DNA of 64,000 nucleotides, from the NCBI RefSeq assembly GCF_013359945.1, contig NZ_JABWCS010000220.1, forward strand, positions 186,001 to 250,000, written 5' to 3'. Positions 17,919 to 27,627 of this stretch are shown piece by piece. This DNA comes from Paenibacillus agri (GTDB lineage: Bacteria > Bacillota > Bacilli > Paenibacillales > Paenibacillaceae). The translations under genes were made by a program, and so were the position numbers. Below the pieces are notes generated by a model. It saw only the letters and a list, made by a program, of their open reading frames with translations. It ran no database searches and was not told the origin of the DNA. Every line of letters begins with the position of its first letter. Position 1 is the stretch's first letter.

Positions 17919-19138
17919 ATAGCACCATCCGCGAACAGTTCCCTATCCTGAACCAGAATATTAACGGGCATCCGCTTGTGTATCTGGACAGTGCGGCAAC
18001 CTCGCAGAAGCCGCGCCAGGTGATTGATGCGCTCAAGCATTATTATGAATGGGACAATGCCAATGTGCACCGCGGGGTGCACACTCTGGGCAGCCGGGCG
18101 ACGGATGCCTATGAAGGCGCGCGTGAGAAGCTTGCCAAGTTCATCAATGCGCGGAGCACGAAGGAAATTATTTTCACACGTGGTACTACAACTGCTCTGA
18201 ATCTGGTTGCTTCCTCGTATGGCCCTGCCAATGTTGGCGAAGGCGACGAGATTGTGCTTACTCAAATGGAGCATCACAGCAACCTGATCCCTTGGCAGCA
18301 GCTTGCTAAGAAGACAGGAGCAACTCTGAAGTATATTCCACTGCAACAAGATGGCAACATAACCTTGGAGGATGCGGAGAAAACCATTACAGACCGGACT
18401 AAGATCGTGGCAATCGCGTATGTGTCCAATGTTATGGGGGTTACCCATCCGATCAAGGAGCTTGCCGCTATCGCTCACCGTCATGGTGCAGTGATTGTAG
18501 TGGATGGTGCGCAGAGTACTCCGCATCTTAAGGTTGATGTGCAGGATCTGGATTGTGATTTCTACACACTGTCCGGGCATAAAATGTGCGCACCTACCGG
18601 CATCGGTGCCCTCTACGGAAAGAGAGCGCTGCTGGAAGCCATGGAACCTGTGGAATTCGGCGGTGAAATGATTGATGATGTGGGCCTGTATGAATCCACC
18701 TGGAAAGAGCTTCCGTGGAAATTCGAAGGCGGCACTCCGATCATCGCTGGCGCTGTCGGACTGGGGGCTGCAATTGATTTCCTGCAGGAAATCGGGATGG
18801 ATGCCATTCACAATCACGAGATGAAGCTTGCCGCTTATGCTGAGCAGCGGTTGTCTCAAATCGACGATCTGACGATTTATGGACCCCGCAACCGCGAGGT
18901 TGGCGTTGTAACCTTCAATCTCGGGGATGTGCATCCCCATGATGTAGCAACTGTACTGGACGCCGAAGGCGTTGCCGTTCGTGCAGGCCATCATTGCTGC
19001 CAACCGCTGATGCGCTGGCTGCAGGTCAGTTCAACGGCTCGGGCCAGCTTCTATCTCTACAACACCGAAGAGGATGTCGACCGGCTGGTGGATGCGTTAA
19101 TCAAGGCAAAGGAGTATTTCACCTATGAACTTGGATGA
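17915..19138 (+). CDS. sufS: Cysteine desulfurase SufS
   Basis: A 407-aa PLP enzyme that takes sulfur from cysteine as a persulfide and passes it to SufU. The catalytic Cys361 lies in RAGHHC, the same number as in Bacillus SufS, and the PLP lysine lies in LSGHKMCAPTG near residue 224. It overlaps sufD by four bases and sufU by 14 bases. Confidence 0.96.
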   Translation: MNSTIREQFPILNQNINGHPLVYLDSAATSQKPRQVIDALKHYYEWDNANVHRGVHTLGSRATDAYEGAREKLAKFINARSTKEIIFTRGTTTALNLVASSYGPANVGEGDEIVLTQMEHHSNLIPWQQLAKKTGATLKYIPLQQDGNITLEDAEKTITDRTKIVAIAYVSNVMGVTHPIKELAAIAHRHGAVIVVDGAQSTPHLKVDVQDLDCDFYTLSGHKMCAPTGIGALYGKRALLEAMEPVEFGGEMIDDVGLYESTWKELPWKFEGGTPIIAGAVGLGAAIDFLQEIGMDAIHNHEMKLAAYAEQRLSQIDDLTIYGPRNREVGVVTFNLGDVHPHDVATVLDAEGVAVRAGHHCCQPLMRWLQVSSTARASFYLYNTEEDVDRLVDALIKAKEYFTYELG

Positions 19139-19553
19139 TTTGTACAGACGCGTAATTATGGACCACTACAAGAACCCACGGAATCGCGGCTCATTCGAGG
19201 ACGATGCCTTGAAGATTGAACTGAACAACCCGACTTGCGGCGACCGCATTACGCTTCAGCTCAAGGTGGAGGACGGTGTTGTCAAGGATGCACGTTATAA
19301 CGGTGAAGGCTGCTCAATCAGCATGTCATCTGCATCCATGATGACTGAAGCTGTTAAAGGCAAAACCGTAGCGGTGGCGCTGGATATGGCGGATCGTTTC
19401 TCCGGCCTCATGAAAGGCGAACCGGTGGAGTTCGAAGGCTATGAAGACATCGAGGCCCTCTCGGGCGTGAATAAATTTCCAGCGCGGATCAAATGTGCCA
19501 CATTGGCCTGGAACGCGCTTCGTAAAGGTATAGACGAAGAAGAGAAACATTAA
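19125..19553 (+). CDS. sufU: Zinc-dependent sulfurtransferase SufU
   Basis: A 142-aa partner that accepts persulfide sulfur from SufS and hands it to SufBCD. The zinc ligands of the Bacillus type are visible: C38 and D40 in PTCGD, C63 in GEGCSIS and C124 in RIKCAT. The first 14 bases lie within the end of sufS. Confidence 0.96.
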   Translation: MNLDDLYRRVIMDHYKNPRNRGSFEDDALKIELNNPTCGDRITLQLKVEDGVVKDARYNGEGCSISMSSASMMTEAVKGKTVAVALDMADRFSGLMKGEPVEFEGYEDIEALSGVNKFPARIKCATLAWNALRKGIDEEEKH

Positions 19554-19579
19554 TAACAGCAAACAAGGAGGCTGACACC

Positions 19580-20977
19580 ATGGCTAAGAAAGCGCCTGAT
19601 ATGGAGGAATACCAGTATGGTTTCCGCGATGAGCACAAGTCGATCTTTCAGTCCGGTAAAGGGCTGACTCCCGAGATCGTACGTGAAATTTCAGCGATCA
19701 AGAATGAACCTGAGTGGATGCTTGAATTCCGCTTGAAATCGCTGGAACAGTTCTACAAAATGCCGATGCCAAAATGGGGCGGCAATCTGGATGATCTCGA
19801 TTTTGACGATATCCAGTACTATGTAAGACCTTCCGAGAAGCAAGGAAAGACTTGGGAGGAAGTTCCTTCCGAGATTAAGGAAACCTTCGACAAGCTGGGT
19901 ATCCCGGAAGCGGAGCAGAAATTTCTGGCGGGTGTCTCGGCACAGTATGAGTCCGAGGTTGTCTACCACAGCATGCAGAAGAGCCTTGAAGATCAAGGGG
20001 TTATCTTCACCGATACCGACACTGCACTGCGTGAGCACCCGGAATTGTTCAAGAAGTTCTTCGGAACCATTATCCCGCCTGCGGATAACAAGTTCGCTGC
20101 ATTGAACAGTGCCGTATGGTCCGGCGGAAGCTTTATCTATGTTCCTAAGGGTGTGAAATGTGAAGTGCCATTGCAGGCTTACTTCCGTATCAACTCCGAG
20201 AACATGGGACAATTCGAGCGTACGCTGATCCTTGCTGACGAAGACAGCTTCGTGCATTACGTAGAAGGCTGTACAGCACCGATCTACAGCACGAACTCCT
20301 TGCACAGTGCGGTTGTTGAAATCCTGTGCATGAAGAACGCACGTGTTCGTTACACAACGATCCAGAACTGGGCGCCGAACATCTACAACCTCGTTACTAA
20401 ACGTGCGGTTGCAGAAGAAAATGCGACTATGGAATGGGTAGATGGCAACATCGGCTCCAAGCTGACCATGAAATATCCAGCTGTTGTGCTTAAAGGCCGC
20501 GGAGCGAAAGGTTCCGTTCTTTCGATCGCAGTAGCAGGTAAAGATCAGCATCAGGATGCCGGTGCCAAAATGATTCACTTGGCTCCAGACACTACATCCA
20601 CTATCGTATCGAAATCGATCAGCAAGCACGGCGGTAAAGTAACTTACCGTGGTCTGGCTTCCTTTGGCCGTCAGGCGGAAGGTGCGAAATCGAACATTAA
20701 GTGCGATACACTCATTTTGGATAATGAATCCACTTCGGATACCATTCCGTACAATGAGATTAAGAACGATAACATCATCCTGGAGCATGAAGCGACCGTA
20801 TCCAAGGTATCTGAGGAGCAATTGTTCTACCTCATGAGCCGTGGTCTTTCGGAAGCCGAAGCGACTCAAATGATTATCATGGGCTTCATTGAGCCATTCA
20901 CCAAAGAACTTCCGATGGAATATGCGGTAGAGATGAACCGTCTCATTAAGTTCGAGATGGAAGGCAGTATCGGTTAA
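19580..20977 (+). CDS. sufB: Fe-S cluster assembly scaffold SufB
   Basis: A 465-aa protein, the main scaffold for nascent clusters with SufC and SufD. Family blocks include the GVKCEVPLQAYFRINSE strand, the VEGCTAP motif with its conserved cysteine, and the C-terminal YLMSRGLSEAEATQMI block. AAGGAGGCTGACACC precedes the ATG. It ends the operon, with a strong terminator 30 bases on. Confidence 0.96.
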   Translation: MAKKAPDMEEYQYGFRDEHKSIFQSGKGLTPEIVREISAIKNEPEWMLEFRLKSLEQFYKMPMPKWGGNLDDLDFDDIQYYVRPSEKQGKTWEEVPSEIKETFDKLGIPEAEQKFLAGVSAQYESEVVYHSMQKSLEDQGVIFTDTDTALREHPELFKKFFGTIIPPADNKFAALNSAVWSGGSFIYVPKGVKCEVPLQAYFRINSENMGQFERTLILADEDSFVHYVEGCTAPIYSTNSLHSAVVEILCMKNARVRYTTIQNWAPNIYNLVTKRAVAEENATMEWVDGNIGSKLTMKYPAVVLKGRGAKGSVLSIAVAGKDQHQDAGAKMIHLAPDTTSTIVSKSISKHGGKVTYRGLASFGRQAEGAKSNIKCDTLILDNESTSDTIPYNEIKNDNIILEHEATVSKVSEEQLFYLMSRGLSEAEATQMIIMGFIEPFTKELPMEYAVEMNRLIKFEMEGSIG

Positions 20978-21006
20978 TCAAGAGCTGTCTTTAGGATTTG
21001 GCATAT

Positions 21007-21067
21007 AAAACGTGTCCGCAGCAACTTGGAGGTGCAAACGTCCAGGCTGTGCGGACACGTTTTTTGT
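21007..21067 (+). terminator. Terminator of the suf operon
   Basis: AAACGTGTCCGCA and TGCGGACACGTTT are perfect arms around a 28-base loop, followed by TTTTGTTTG. Confidence 0.88.
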
Positions 21068-21153
21068 TTGTTATCATCATGACAAATATTAGATGTTTCA
21101 TTAATGCAGACAGCGTGTACTGTTTAATTATAGTGTTTAATCAAGGAGGCCTC

Positions 21154-22077
21154 ATGTTAAAAAAACTTCTGCTCACTTGCGGATTTGCAGTGGTATTAGC
21201 TGCTGTGTTGTCTTTTTCCTTACAGCACAAAGCTTTTGCCGAATCTCCCATCTCTGTGATTGTCAACAATGAAACAGCCGACACAGATGTTCAAAGTTAT
21301 ATCAAGAATGATACGGTTATTGTTCCCCTTGGCGTTGTGCAGAAGCTCCCGAACGTCAGCATTGCCTGGAACAACAGCTCAAAGACCATAACGATTACAA
21401 ATAAATCGCAGAAAATCACTTTGGTACCGGGACAAGAGTCAGTGGTGGTAGGCAGCAAGAAGCTCACATTGCCTGTGGCTGTATCATTGGAGCAGGGCCG
21501 GGTGATGGTGCCGCTACGTTTTATCTCTGAAGCCGCAGGTGCTTATGTTCAGTGGGTACCGGGAAAACATACGGTATACGTGGCTAAAGCATCGGATGCC
21601 CTGATTACAAGGTTGTCGGGCTCCAAGCTGGCTGAAGCCCGTGCCGCTGCGATCGAGTTTCCGCGGATCGAAGCGCTCAAGTCTCTGGCAGTGAGCAGTC
21701 AATATGCGGATGATCTGACGGATCATTATTATTTTCCGGAAGGAGAAGCCGGAAAATTCTTCATCCGAACGGCTGATTACATCCGCTACTATGAAATCAC
21801 CGATAACCGGAGTGTGCTGAAGTGGACGGCCACCCTTGATCTAGAGGACCAGACAAGCACGTCTGAGCTGAGCTTCTTACCTTTTCCTGTAAGGATTCAG
21901 GATGGGAAGATACCGGCCATTAGCGGTAAAATCGCTTTTTTTGAATATGATTATCCCAAGGCCAGTACGACTTTTGGCATGATCGACGGGAAGGGACAGA
22001 TGACGATATCCGGGCAAAAGCGTTCTGCGCGGATTGGATTCTATGATATTAATGGCGAGTCTTCAGAGGCCCGCTGA
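21154..22077 (+). CDS. Secreted protein with copper-amine-oxidase-N-like stalk domain
   Basis: A 307-aa exported protein. The start is the ATG at 21154 with AAGGAGG upstream; the frame is open earlier but has no signal sequence there. The signal peptide MLKKLLLTCGF through AFA is probably cut before ESPIS. Residues 30-125 match the PF07833-type stalk domain common in Paenibacillus (VIVNNETADTDVQSYIKND, VMVPLRFISEAAGAYVQW). The rest is a 180-residue region with no recognised motif. It is probably wall-associated. It lies alone after the suf terminator. Confidence 0.85.
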   Translation: MLKKLLLTCGFAVVLAAVLSFSLQHKAFAESPISVIVNNETADTDVQSYIKNDTVIVPLGVVQKLPNVSIAWNNSSKTITITNKSQKITLVPGQESVVVGSKKLTLPVAVSLEQGRVMVPLRFISEAAGAYVQWVPGKHTVYVAKASDALITRLSGSKLAEARAAAIEFPRIEALKSLAVSSQYADDLTDHYYFPEGEAGKFFIRTADYIRYYEITDNRSVLKWTATLDLEDQTSTSELSFLPFPVRIQDGKIPAISGKIAFFEYDYPKASTTFGMIDGKGQMTISGQKRSARIGFYDINGESSEAR

Positions 22078-22222
22078 GTAAGGCGATTCCCGAAGGGAGA
22101 GCCGCCGCATCCTGCATCCCCGTAACTCATTCGCCCGCGCCGCATGACGAGGCCTAAAGGGCCGGGCCTACCGCTACCGTCTGCTTCTGTCCGCGATTGC
22201 CGCACTGTCTGCGGGTGTACAC

Positions 22223-22284
22223 TTCCGGGTGTCCAGAGGGCTGGCAGCCCTTGGGGCCCTCCCTGTAGGGAGGGTTTGGGAGGG
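22223..22284. repeat. G-rich dispersed repeat, copy 1, with G-quadruplex motif
   Basis: A block containing GGGTGTCCAGAGGG, CCCTTGGGGCCCTCCC and GGGAGGGTTTGGGAGGG (22268-22284) recurs at 28717-28780 in the same orientation. The last segment has four G3 runs with loops of 1, 3 and 1 bases. Confidence 0.75.
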
Positions 22285-22301
22285 TGCTCCCACTTAAAAT
22301 A

Positions 22302-22353
22302 AAAATGCCCCTTTGTGCCCGACGCCGGATGGCGCGGAACACGGGGGCATTTT
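22302..22353 (-). terminator. Terminator of the HAD gene
   Basis: AAAATGCCCC and GGGGCATTTT pair. On the minus strand the stem is followed by TTTTTATTTT, 15 bases after the HAD stop codon. It could act both ways. Confidence 0.75.
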
Positions 22354-22367
22354 ATTATGATGGCGTA

Positions 22368-23000
22368 CTATTTAGACGGCATCGCTGCCAGGCGGAGTAT
22401 ATCCGTTGGATGTTCAAATTTATATTTGGCCGGGATGTGGTCATGGTTTTTGCAACCCCACAGGGCGAGCCCGAAGTCTACACCCGCATCCCGGGCGCAT
22501 TCATAATCATATAAGGTATCCCCGATATAGAGTGAGGAATGTGCCTCAGCACCAGAACGCTCCAGAAATTCAAGCAGCGGATCAGGGTGGGGCTTATGTT
22601 TTTCCGTATCATCCGCACAGACCGTATGGTCCAGATAATCCATCAGACCAAAAGGAATGAAGTCATCCCGTAATTCTTCGGCGGTCTTGGAAGTCACAAT
22701 ACCCTGGACAATGCTTCCGGTCTTCAACGCTTCTAACACCTCAGGAATGCCCTCAAACACTTTGATGGAATCGTAAAAATCCTTCATTCGTTCGTTCCAG
22801 CGCTGCATCCCCTCATCAATATTATAGATGCCAAGCTGTGGCAGTGAGGTGGAACCTGGAATCCCCAGAACAAACATTAACTCCTCAGTATTACTTTCCC
22901 TGCCGTAATCGAACTTAAGCATCGCTTGGAGTGAACCTAGTACAGCTATCTCTGTATCAATTAATGTTCCATCTACATCAAAAATAATGCTCTTATACAT
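22368..23000 (-). CDS. HAD-superfamily phosphatase, phosphoglycolate-phosphatase-like
   Basis: A 210-aa cytoplasmic hydrolase. All HAD motifs are present: motif I DVDGT (D9/D11 region of MYKSIIFDVDGTLID), motif II TSK, motif III K in EKHKPHPD and motif IV IGDTLYDYECA. The helical cap lies between motifs I and II. The start at 23000 has GGAGGG ten bases upstream and fits the family length; the longer frame from 23033 adds 11 residues without support. The substrate could be a sugar phosphate, phosphoglycolate or pyrophosphate. Confidence 0.88.
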   Translation of the reverse strand: MYKSIIFDVDGTLIDTEIAVLGSLQAMLKFDYGRESNTEELMFVLGIPGSTSLPQLGIYNIDEGMQRWNERMKDFYDSIKVFEGIPEVLEALKTGSIVQGIVTSKTAEELRDDFIPFGLMDYLDHTVCADDTEKHKPHPDPLLEFLERSGAEAHSSLYIGDTLYDYECARDAGVDFGLALWGCKNHDHIPAKYKFEHPTDILRLAAMPSK

Positions 23001-23032
23001 GTACTTACATCCCTCCAATTGGTATGGGTTCA

Positions 23033-23436
23033 TGATCGAGTATATCTTAGGGTGACGTGGTTCCGCTACATGCTGTTCTTTTACTTGGAAGGAAGATGAA
23101 GAATCTTACATTTTTCAGCTAGTAAATCCCACTATGTAAAGAGGAGAGAAGGAGATGTCGACGGGAAGTCCATGTGCTAAGAATTTCGCTTATTCTTAAT
23201 TCAACAGTATTCAAGAGGAAATGGAAGCATTTAAAGACATAGGCGACCTTTTCCTTTATGAAAATGTCATTTTCATTGCAAATAACGGGTTATACGGTCG
23301 ATTCTCCCCTTTGCTGCATTAAAACATGGATGATAAACTGCATAAAGTCACTAAAATGGAAGCGCTAAAAAATACTTGTGAAGCCGGCTTAAGAATGATA
23401 GCCAGCTACGCTGCGTAAAGCGTAAGGAGGAGAGAC
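23033..23436 (+). other. Leader region of ABC exporter with remnant short frames
   Basis: These 400 bases hold no full gene. One frame from 23221 reads 33 codons to a TAA at 23320, then continues open from 23323 to a stop at 23418; without that stop it would be a 65-residue product. A 14-codon frame at 23154 sits behind GAGGAGAGAAGGAG. ATGAAAATG/CATTTTCAT (about 23257-23275) is a small palindrome. In Bacillus, the similar bmrCD exporter is controlled by translation of a leader peptide (BmrB); this region could be a leader of that kind or a decayed gene. Confidence 0.35.
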
Positions 23437-25197
23437 ATGGATGTTCTCAGGCAACTGCGGGGCTTTTATCGGGAGAAACTGCACTTATTGATTCTTTCGA
23501 TTGTATGCTTGGCTGCCGCAACTGCAGTGGGGCTTATAACCCCGAATTTGTTAAGAAGGTTGATTGACGATGTTATTGTTCCAATGAAATTCACCGAGGT
23601 GCCTGTGTTGGCTCTCACCGTGCTGGTTGTTGTAATTGTAAAAGCATGCCTGCAATTTGCACACGGATTCTTTGGCGGGCGTCTCGGAAATTTCCTGGCG
23701 TATCGTCTACGCAATGCCTGCTATGAAAAACTGCAATTCCTGTCGTTCCGTTATTATGATACGGCGAAGACAGGCGACCTGATGTCCCGGCTGACCGGGG
23801 ACCTGGAAGCAATCCGGATGTTCATCGGCTTCGGATTCGCTCAGCTGCTTAACGTATTTTTCATGGTATTATTCGGTTCCATCATGATGTTCTCGATCAA
23901 TTGGCAGCTGACGCTGATCACCTTGATCACGATGCCGTTCCTGGCTATCGTCGCCCTTAAATTTGAGTCCAAAATCCACCCTGCTTTTCAGGAGATGCGC
24001 CTGGCGCTAAGCTCTTTGACCACAGCGGTTCAAGAGAACGTTACGGGTGTGCGGACAGTCAAATCTTTTGCCAGAGAAGCCCATGAGGTCGAAAAGTTCT
24101 CGCACCGGAATGAACGGTACAAGGACAATCAGATTTTTGCCGCAGTGCTGTGGAGTAAATACTTCCCGGCGATGGAGCTGCTGGCATCGGTCAGCGTGGC
24201 GATCCTGCTCGGAGTAGGCGGCACACTGGTCATTCATGAGAAAATGTCACTGGGTGAGCTGGTTGCATTCTTCAGTTTGATCTGGTATATCATTGGTCCG
24301 GTATGGGGTCTGGGCTTCCATATCAACAACTATACGCAGTCCAAGGCTTCGGGGGAGCGCGTACTTGAAGTGCTGAACCAGAAGATCGATGTCAAGGACA
24401 GTGAAACCGCCCGGGAGCTTGTTCATAACGAAGTCAGAGGCGATGTAGCGTTTAATCATGTTACCTTTGCATACGGCAATAAGATGCCAGCGGTTACGGA
24501 TATTGATTTTGAAGCTAAAGCGGGGTCTGTCATCGGCTTCCTTGGGGGCACTGGCTCCGGGAAATCGACGATTACCCAACTGATGATGCGCGCTTATGAC
24601 GTGAACGAAGGTCATATTACGTTGGATGGGGTGGATATCCGGGAATATAGTGTCCACAGCCTGCGATCCCAGATCGCTACCGTGTTCCAGGAGACGTTCC
24701 TATTCTCCTCTTCCATCCGCAATAACATTGCCTATGGCCTGAAAAATGTGAGCATGGAAGAAATTATCCGTGCAGCACAGCTGGCGAAAGCACATGATTT
24801 CATCATGGAAATGCCTGAGGGCTATGATACCGTGGTCGGGGAGCGGGGAATGGGCCTCTCCGGCGGTCAGAAGCAGCGGATCGCTATCGCCAGAGCATTG
24901 CTCAAGAATCCGCGGATTCTCATTCTTGACGATGCGACAAGCGCCGTCGATATGGAGACTGAGCATGAGATTCAGAGTGGCTTCCAAGAGGTTATGCGTG
25001 GACGCACTACGCTGATTATTGCCCACCGGATTTCCTCCCTGCGACATGCTGACCAGATCATCGTGATGAACGAGGGACATGTGCAGCAACGGGGAACCCA
25101 TAAAGAGTTAATCGAGGTGCCTGGACCTTACCAGGATGTGTACCGGATTCAATATGCAGATTACCTCGCTAAAGTAACCGAAGGAAAGGAGGCGTAA
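23437..25197 (+). CDS. Heterodimeric ABC exporter, subunit with degenerate Walker B (YheI/BmrC-like)
   Basis: A 586-aa half-exporter: six helices (about residues 15-310), then an ATPase domain. Walker A is GGTGSGKST, the signature is a canonical LSGGQKQR, and Walker B is LILDDATSAVD, where D499 replaces the catalytic glutamate. This pattern is that of BmrC/YheI-type partners in asymmetric exporters. AAGGAGGAGAG precedes the ATG. It lies one base before the second subunit, so the two are co-expressed. Likely substrates are drugs or amphipathic compounds; none is shown here. Confidence 0.9.
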   Translation: MDVLRQLRGFYREKLHLLILSIVCLAAATAVGLITPNLLRRLIDDVIVPMKFTEVPVLALTVLVVVIVKACLQFAHGFFGGRLGNFLAYRLRNACYEKLQFLSFRYYDTAKTGDLMSRLTGDLEAIRMFIGFGFAQLLNVFFMVLFGSIMMFSINWQLTLITLITMPFLAIVALKFESKIHPAFQEMRLALSSLTTAVQENVTGVRTVKSFAREAHEVEKFSHRNERYKDNQIFAAVLWSKYFPAMELLASVSVAILLGVGGTLVIHEKMSLGELVAFFSLIWYIIGPVWGLGFHINNYTQSKASGERVLEVLNQKIDVKDSETARELVHNEVRGDVAFNHVTFAYGNKMPAVTDIDFEAKAGSVIGFLGGTGSGKSTITQLMMRAYDVNEGHITLDGVDIREYSVHSLRSQIATVFQETFLFSSSIRNNIAYGLKNVSMEEIIRAAQLAKAHDFIMEMPEGYDTVVGERGMGLSGGQKQRIAIARALLKNPRILILDDATSAVDMETEHEIQSGFQEVMRGRTTLIIAHRISSLRHADQIIVMNEGHVQQRGTHKELIEVPGPYQDVYRIQYADYLAKVTEGKEA

Positions 25198-25198
25198 A

Positions 25199-27061
25199 GT
25201 GATGGAACCTCAAGTCAACCCGGGTGCAGGAGCCACTACAAAGAAAAAAACGGCACCTGAACAAACGCTGGACGAACGGTTCGTCTACAAAGACGACGAT
25301 ATTATTGACAAGGCATTCGACTGGAAGCAGTTCACACGGCTGTTTAGCTACATGAAGCCTTATGCCAGGCAAATGCTACCGCTTGTACTGGTGATGATGG
25401 TACTGGGAACCGTCACCAAGCTTACGGTGCCGTTCCTGACCAGTATGGCGATAGACAAGGCGATCGCACCCAAGACAGGAAGTCCAAGCTTGACGCTCCT
25501 TTACACCCTTACGGCGAGCGTGGTGGTCCTGTATCTGATTCAATGGATTGCCGGAATTTACCGGATCAAATTCACCAATATCATTGGGCAAAGAGTAATT
25601 TATGACCTGCGCTCAGACCTGTTCCGACACATCCAGAAGCTGTCCTTTAACTTCTTCGACAAGCGCCCGGCAGGTTCAGTGCTGGTACGGGTTACGAATG
25701 ACATCAATTCCTTGCAGGACCTGTTCACCAACGGGGTCGTCAACCTGATGATCGACTGTGTGCAGCTTGTCGGAATTATGGTCATCTTGCTTTTCATCAA
25801 TTGGAAGCTCGGCCTTGCGGTAATGGTTACTGTACCGATTATGTTCTTTGTCTCCACCAAGCTGCGGCAGAAGATTCGTATTGCCTGGCAGGATGTACGG
25901 ATGAAGAACTCACGGATCAATTCTCACTTGAATGAATCCATTCAGGGGATCAGAGTGACTCAGGCGTATACGCAAGAGCAAGAGAACATGAAATACTTCG
26001 ATGCAATGAATAGCGAAAGTAAGAAATCATGGGATAAAGCCTCGGCGATGAACCAGGCATTCGGTCCAATTATCGAGATCACTGGTGGCTTCGGTACCCT
26101 GATTCTGTTCTGGCTTGGTGCTTATCTGATCCAGTCGGGTGAACTGACTGTTGGTTTCCTGGTGGCTTTCAGTACTTATGTCAGCAACTTCTGGGATCCG
26201 ATCAATCGTCTGGGCCAAATGTACAACCAGCTTCTGGTGGCTATGGCCTCCTCGGAGCGGATCTTTGAATATCTGGACGAAAAGCCTAACGTATCCGATA
26301 AGCCGGGTGCGACTCCGCTGCCAACCATTCAAGGTGATATCAAGTTTGAAAAGGTCATCTTTGAATATGAGAAGGGGCGGGCGGCCCTCAAAGGTATTGA
26401 TCTTGATGTCAAAGCCGGACAGTCCATTGCGCTAGTGGGCCATACCGGTTCGGGTAAAAGTACTATCATCAACCTGATTGGCCGCTTCTATGATATCACC
26501 AGCGGTAAAATCACGATCGATGGAAAAGATATCCGTGATGTCACCCTGGACAGCCTGCGCGGACAGATCGGAACCGTGCTACAGGACACCTTCATCTTCT
26601 CGGGAACGATCCGCGATAACATCCGTTTCGGACGATTGGATGCTACGGATCAGGAAGTGGAGGAGGCCGCTAAAGCGGTGGATGCCCATGATTTTATTAC
26701 TAAACTGCCTGGCGGGTACGATACAGAGGTCGAAGAACGGGGTAGTGCGCTGTCCATGGGTCAGCGTCAGCTGTTGTCCTTTGCCAGAGCGCTGCTAGCG
26801 GACCCACGGATTCTGATCTTGGATGAAGCTACAGCGAGTATCGATACAGAGACCGAGCTCAAGATTCAGGAAGCTCTTAAAACCCTGCTGCAAGGCCGGA
26901 CCTCCTTTATCGTCGCTCACCGATTGTCCACCATCCGCCACGCTGACAAGATCGTGGTACTGGATCACGGCGAGATCAAGGAAGAGGGCAACCACAGCGA
27001 GCTGACTGCTCGTGACGGTGTCTACAACGGATTGATCGAAGCACAGTTCCGGTTCCTGTAG
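25199..27061 (+). CDS. Heterodimeric ABC exporter, catalytic subunit (YheH/BmrD-like)
   Basis: A 620-aa half-exporter with about 40 extra N-terminal residues (basic linker TTKKKT), six helices and an ATPase domain. Walker A is GHTGSGKST and Walker B is LILDEATASID with E543 intact, but the signature is LSMGQRQLL instead of LSGGQ. Paired with the first subunit this gives one functional composite ATP site (this Walker motif with the partner's LSGGQ) and one degenerate site. It starts at the ATG at 25202 or the GTG at 25199; AAAGGAGG lies upstream. Confidence 0.9.
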   Translation: MMEPQVNPGAGATTKKKTAPEQTLDERFVYKDDDIIDKAFDWKQFTRLFSYMKPYARQMLPLVLVMMVLGTVTKLTVPFLTSMAIDKAIAPKTGSPSLTLLYTLTASVVVLYLIQWIAGIYRIKFTNIIGQRVIYDLRSDLFRHIQKLSFNFFDKRPAGSVLVRVTNDINSLQDLFTNGVVNLMIDCVQLVGIMVILLFINWKLGLAVMVTVPIMFFVSTKLRQKIRIAWQDVRMKNSRINSHLNESIQGIRVTQAYTQEQENMKYFDAMNSESKKSWDKASAMNQAFGPIIEITGGFGTLILFWLGAYLIQSGELTVGFLVAFSTYVSNFWDPINRLGQMYNQLLVAMASSERIFEYLDEKPNVSDKPGATPLPTIQGDIKFEKVIFEYEKGRAALKGIDLDVKAGQSIALVGHTGSGKSTIINLIGRFYDITSGKITIDGKDIRDVTLDSLRGQIGTVLQDTFIFSGTIRDNIRFGRLDATDQEVEEAAKAVDAHDFITKLPGGYDTEVEERGSALSMGQRQLLSFARALLADPRILILDEATASIDTETELKIQEALKTLLQGRTSFIVAHRLSTIRHADKIVVLDHGEIKEEGNHSELTARDGVYNGLIEAQFRFL

Positions 27062-27192
27062 GTGCCTAGGTAGCAAGCAACTGAAGAACGCTTTTAACGG
27101 CAAGTGGATAAATCGATTCATGCAACAGAAGAGCTCAGAAGAAGAACTCAAAAGAATAACTCAAAAGATGACATTAAAAGATGACATTAAAA

Positions 27193-27232
27193 GAAGCCTC
27201 CAGCTCCACTTTATTGTGGCGTTGGGGGCTTT
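27193..27232 (+). terminator. Terminator of the ABC exporter operon
   Basis: AGCCTCCAGCTCCAC pairs with GTGGCGTTGGGGGCT (minor mismatches) and is followed by TTTTTT. Confidence 0.8.
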
Positions 27233-27334
27233 TTTGGTTAGGACGCTGGTAATGTGGAACAGGATGGAAGTATCTTGCTGTTCGTTTTCAGGATCAAAGG
27301 AGAAAACAGTGGTTCGGGGGAGTGAAGCCGCTGC

Positions 27335-27452
27335 GGGTCGGGGGTTCTTCCGATCGCTGTTAAAGCCCGATTTTTTGATTGTAAAAGGAATTAGAGGTTG
27401 AAATCGGGCTTTAAAGGCGACCACTACCGTTTCTCCAGAGTCCCCCGACCCT
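27335..27452. repeat. Imperfect inverted repeat of about 115 bp
   Basis: The inner arms TAAAGCCCGATTT (27361-27373) and AAATCGGGCTTTA match exactly, and the outer arms GGTCGGGGG and CCCCCGACC match at about 27336 and 27443. The left arm is shorter than the right. It may be a folded transcript or a MITE-like remnant. No gene overlaps it. Confidence 0.6.
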
Positions 27453-27627
27453 CCACTCTACTCATGCATGTGATCAACTTCAAAACCTAAACAGTTATCC
27501 GCTGATCCTTTTCAGGTGGATGCTATTAAATCTACATGCTATCGTATCAACGTATCGAATTTTTTCTCCAAATAGAACGCAAAGTAGCTTACAAAGCCAA
27601 GTAAAAAAGAGAGCGTATACATGAAGT

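Noticed and set aside
17852..20869. Long minus-strand frames of 383 and 392 codons across sufS and sufB
   Set aside because: They are antisense to well-conserved suf genes, have no ribosome site and no family features.
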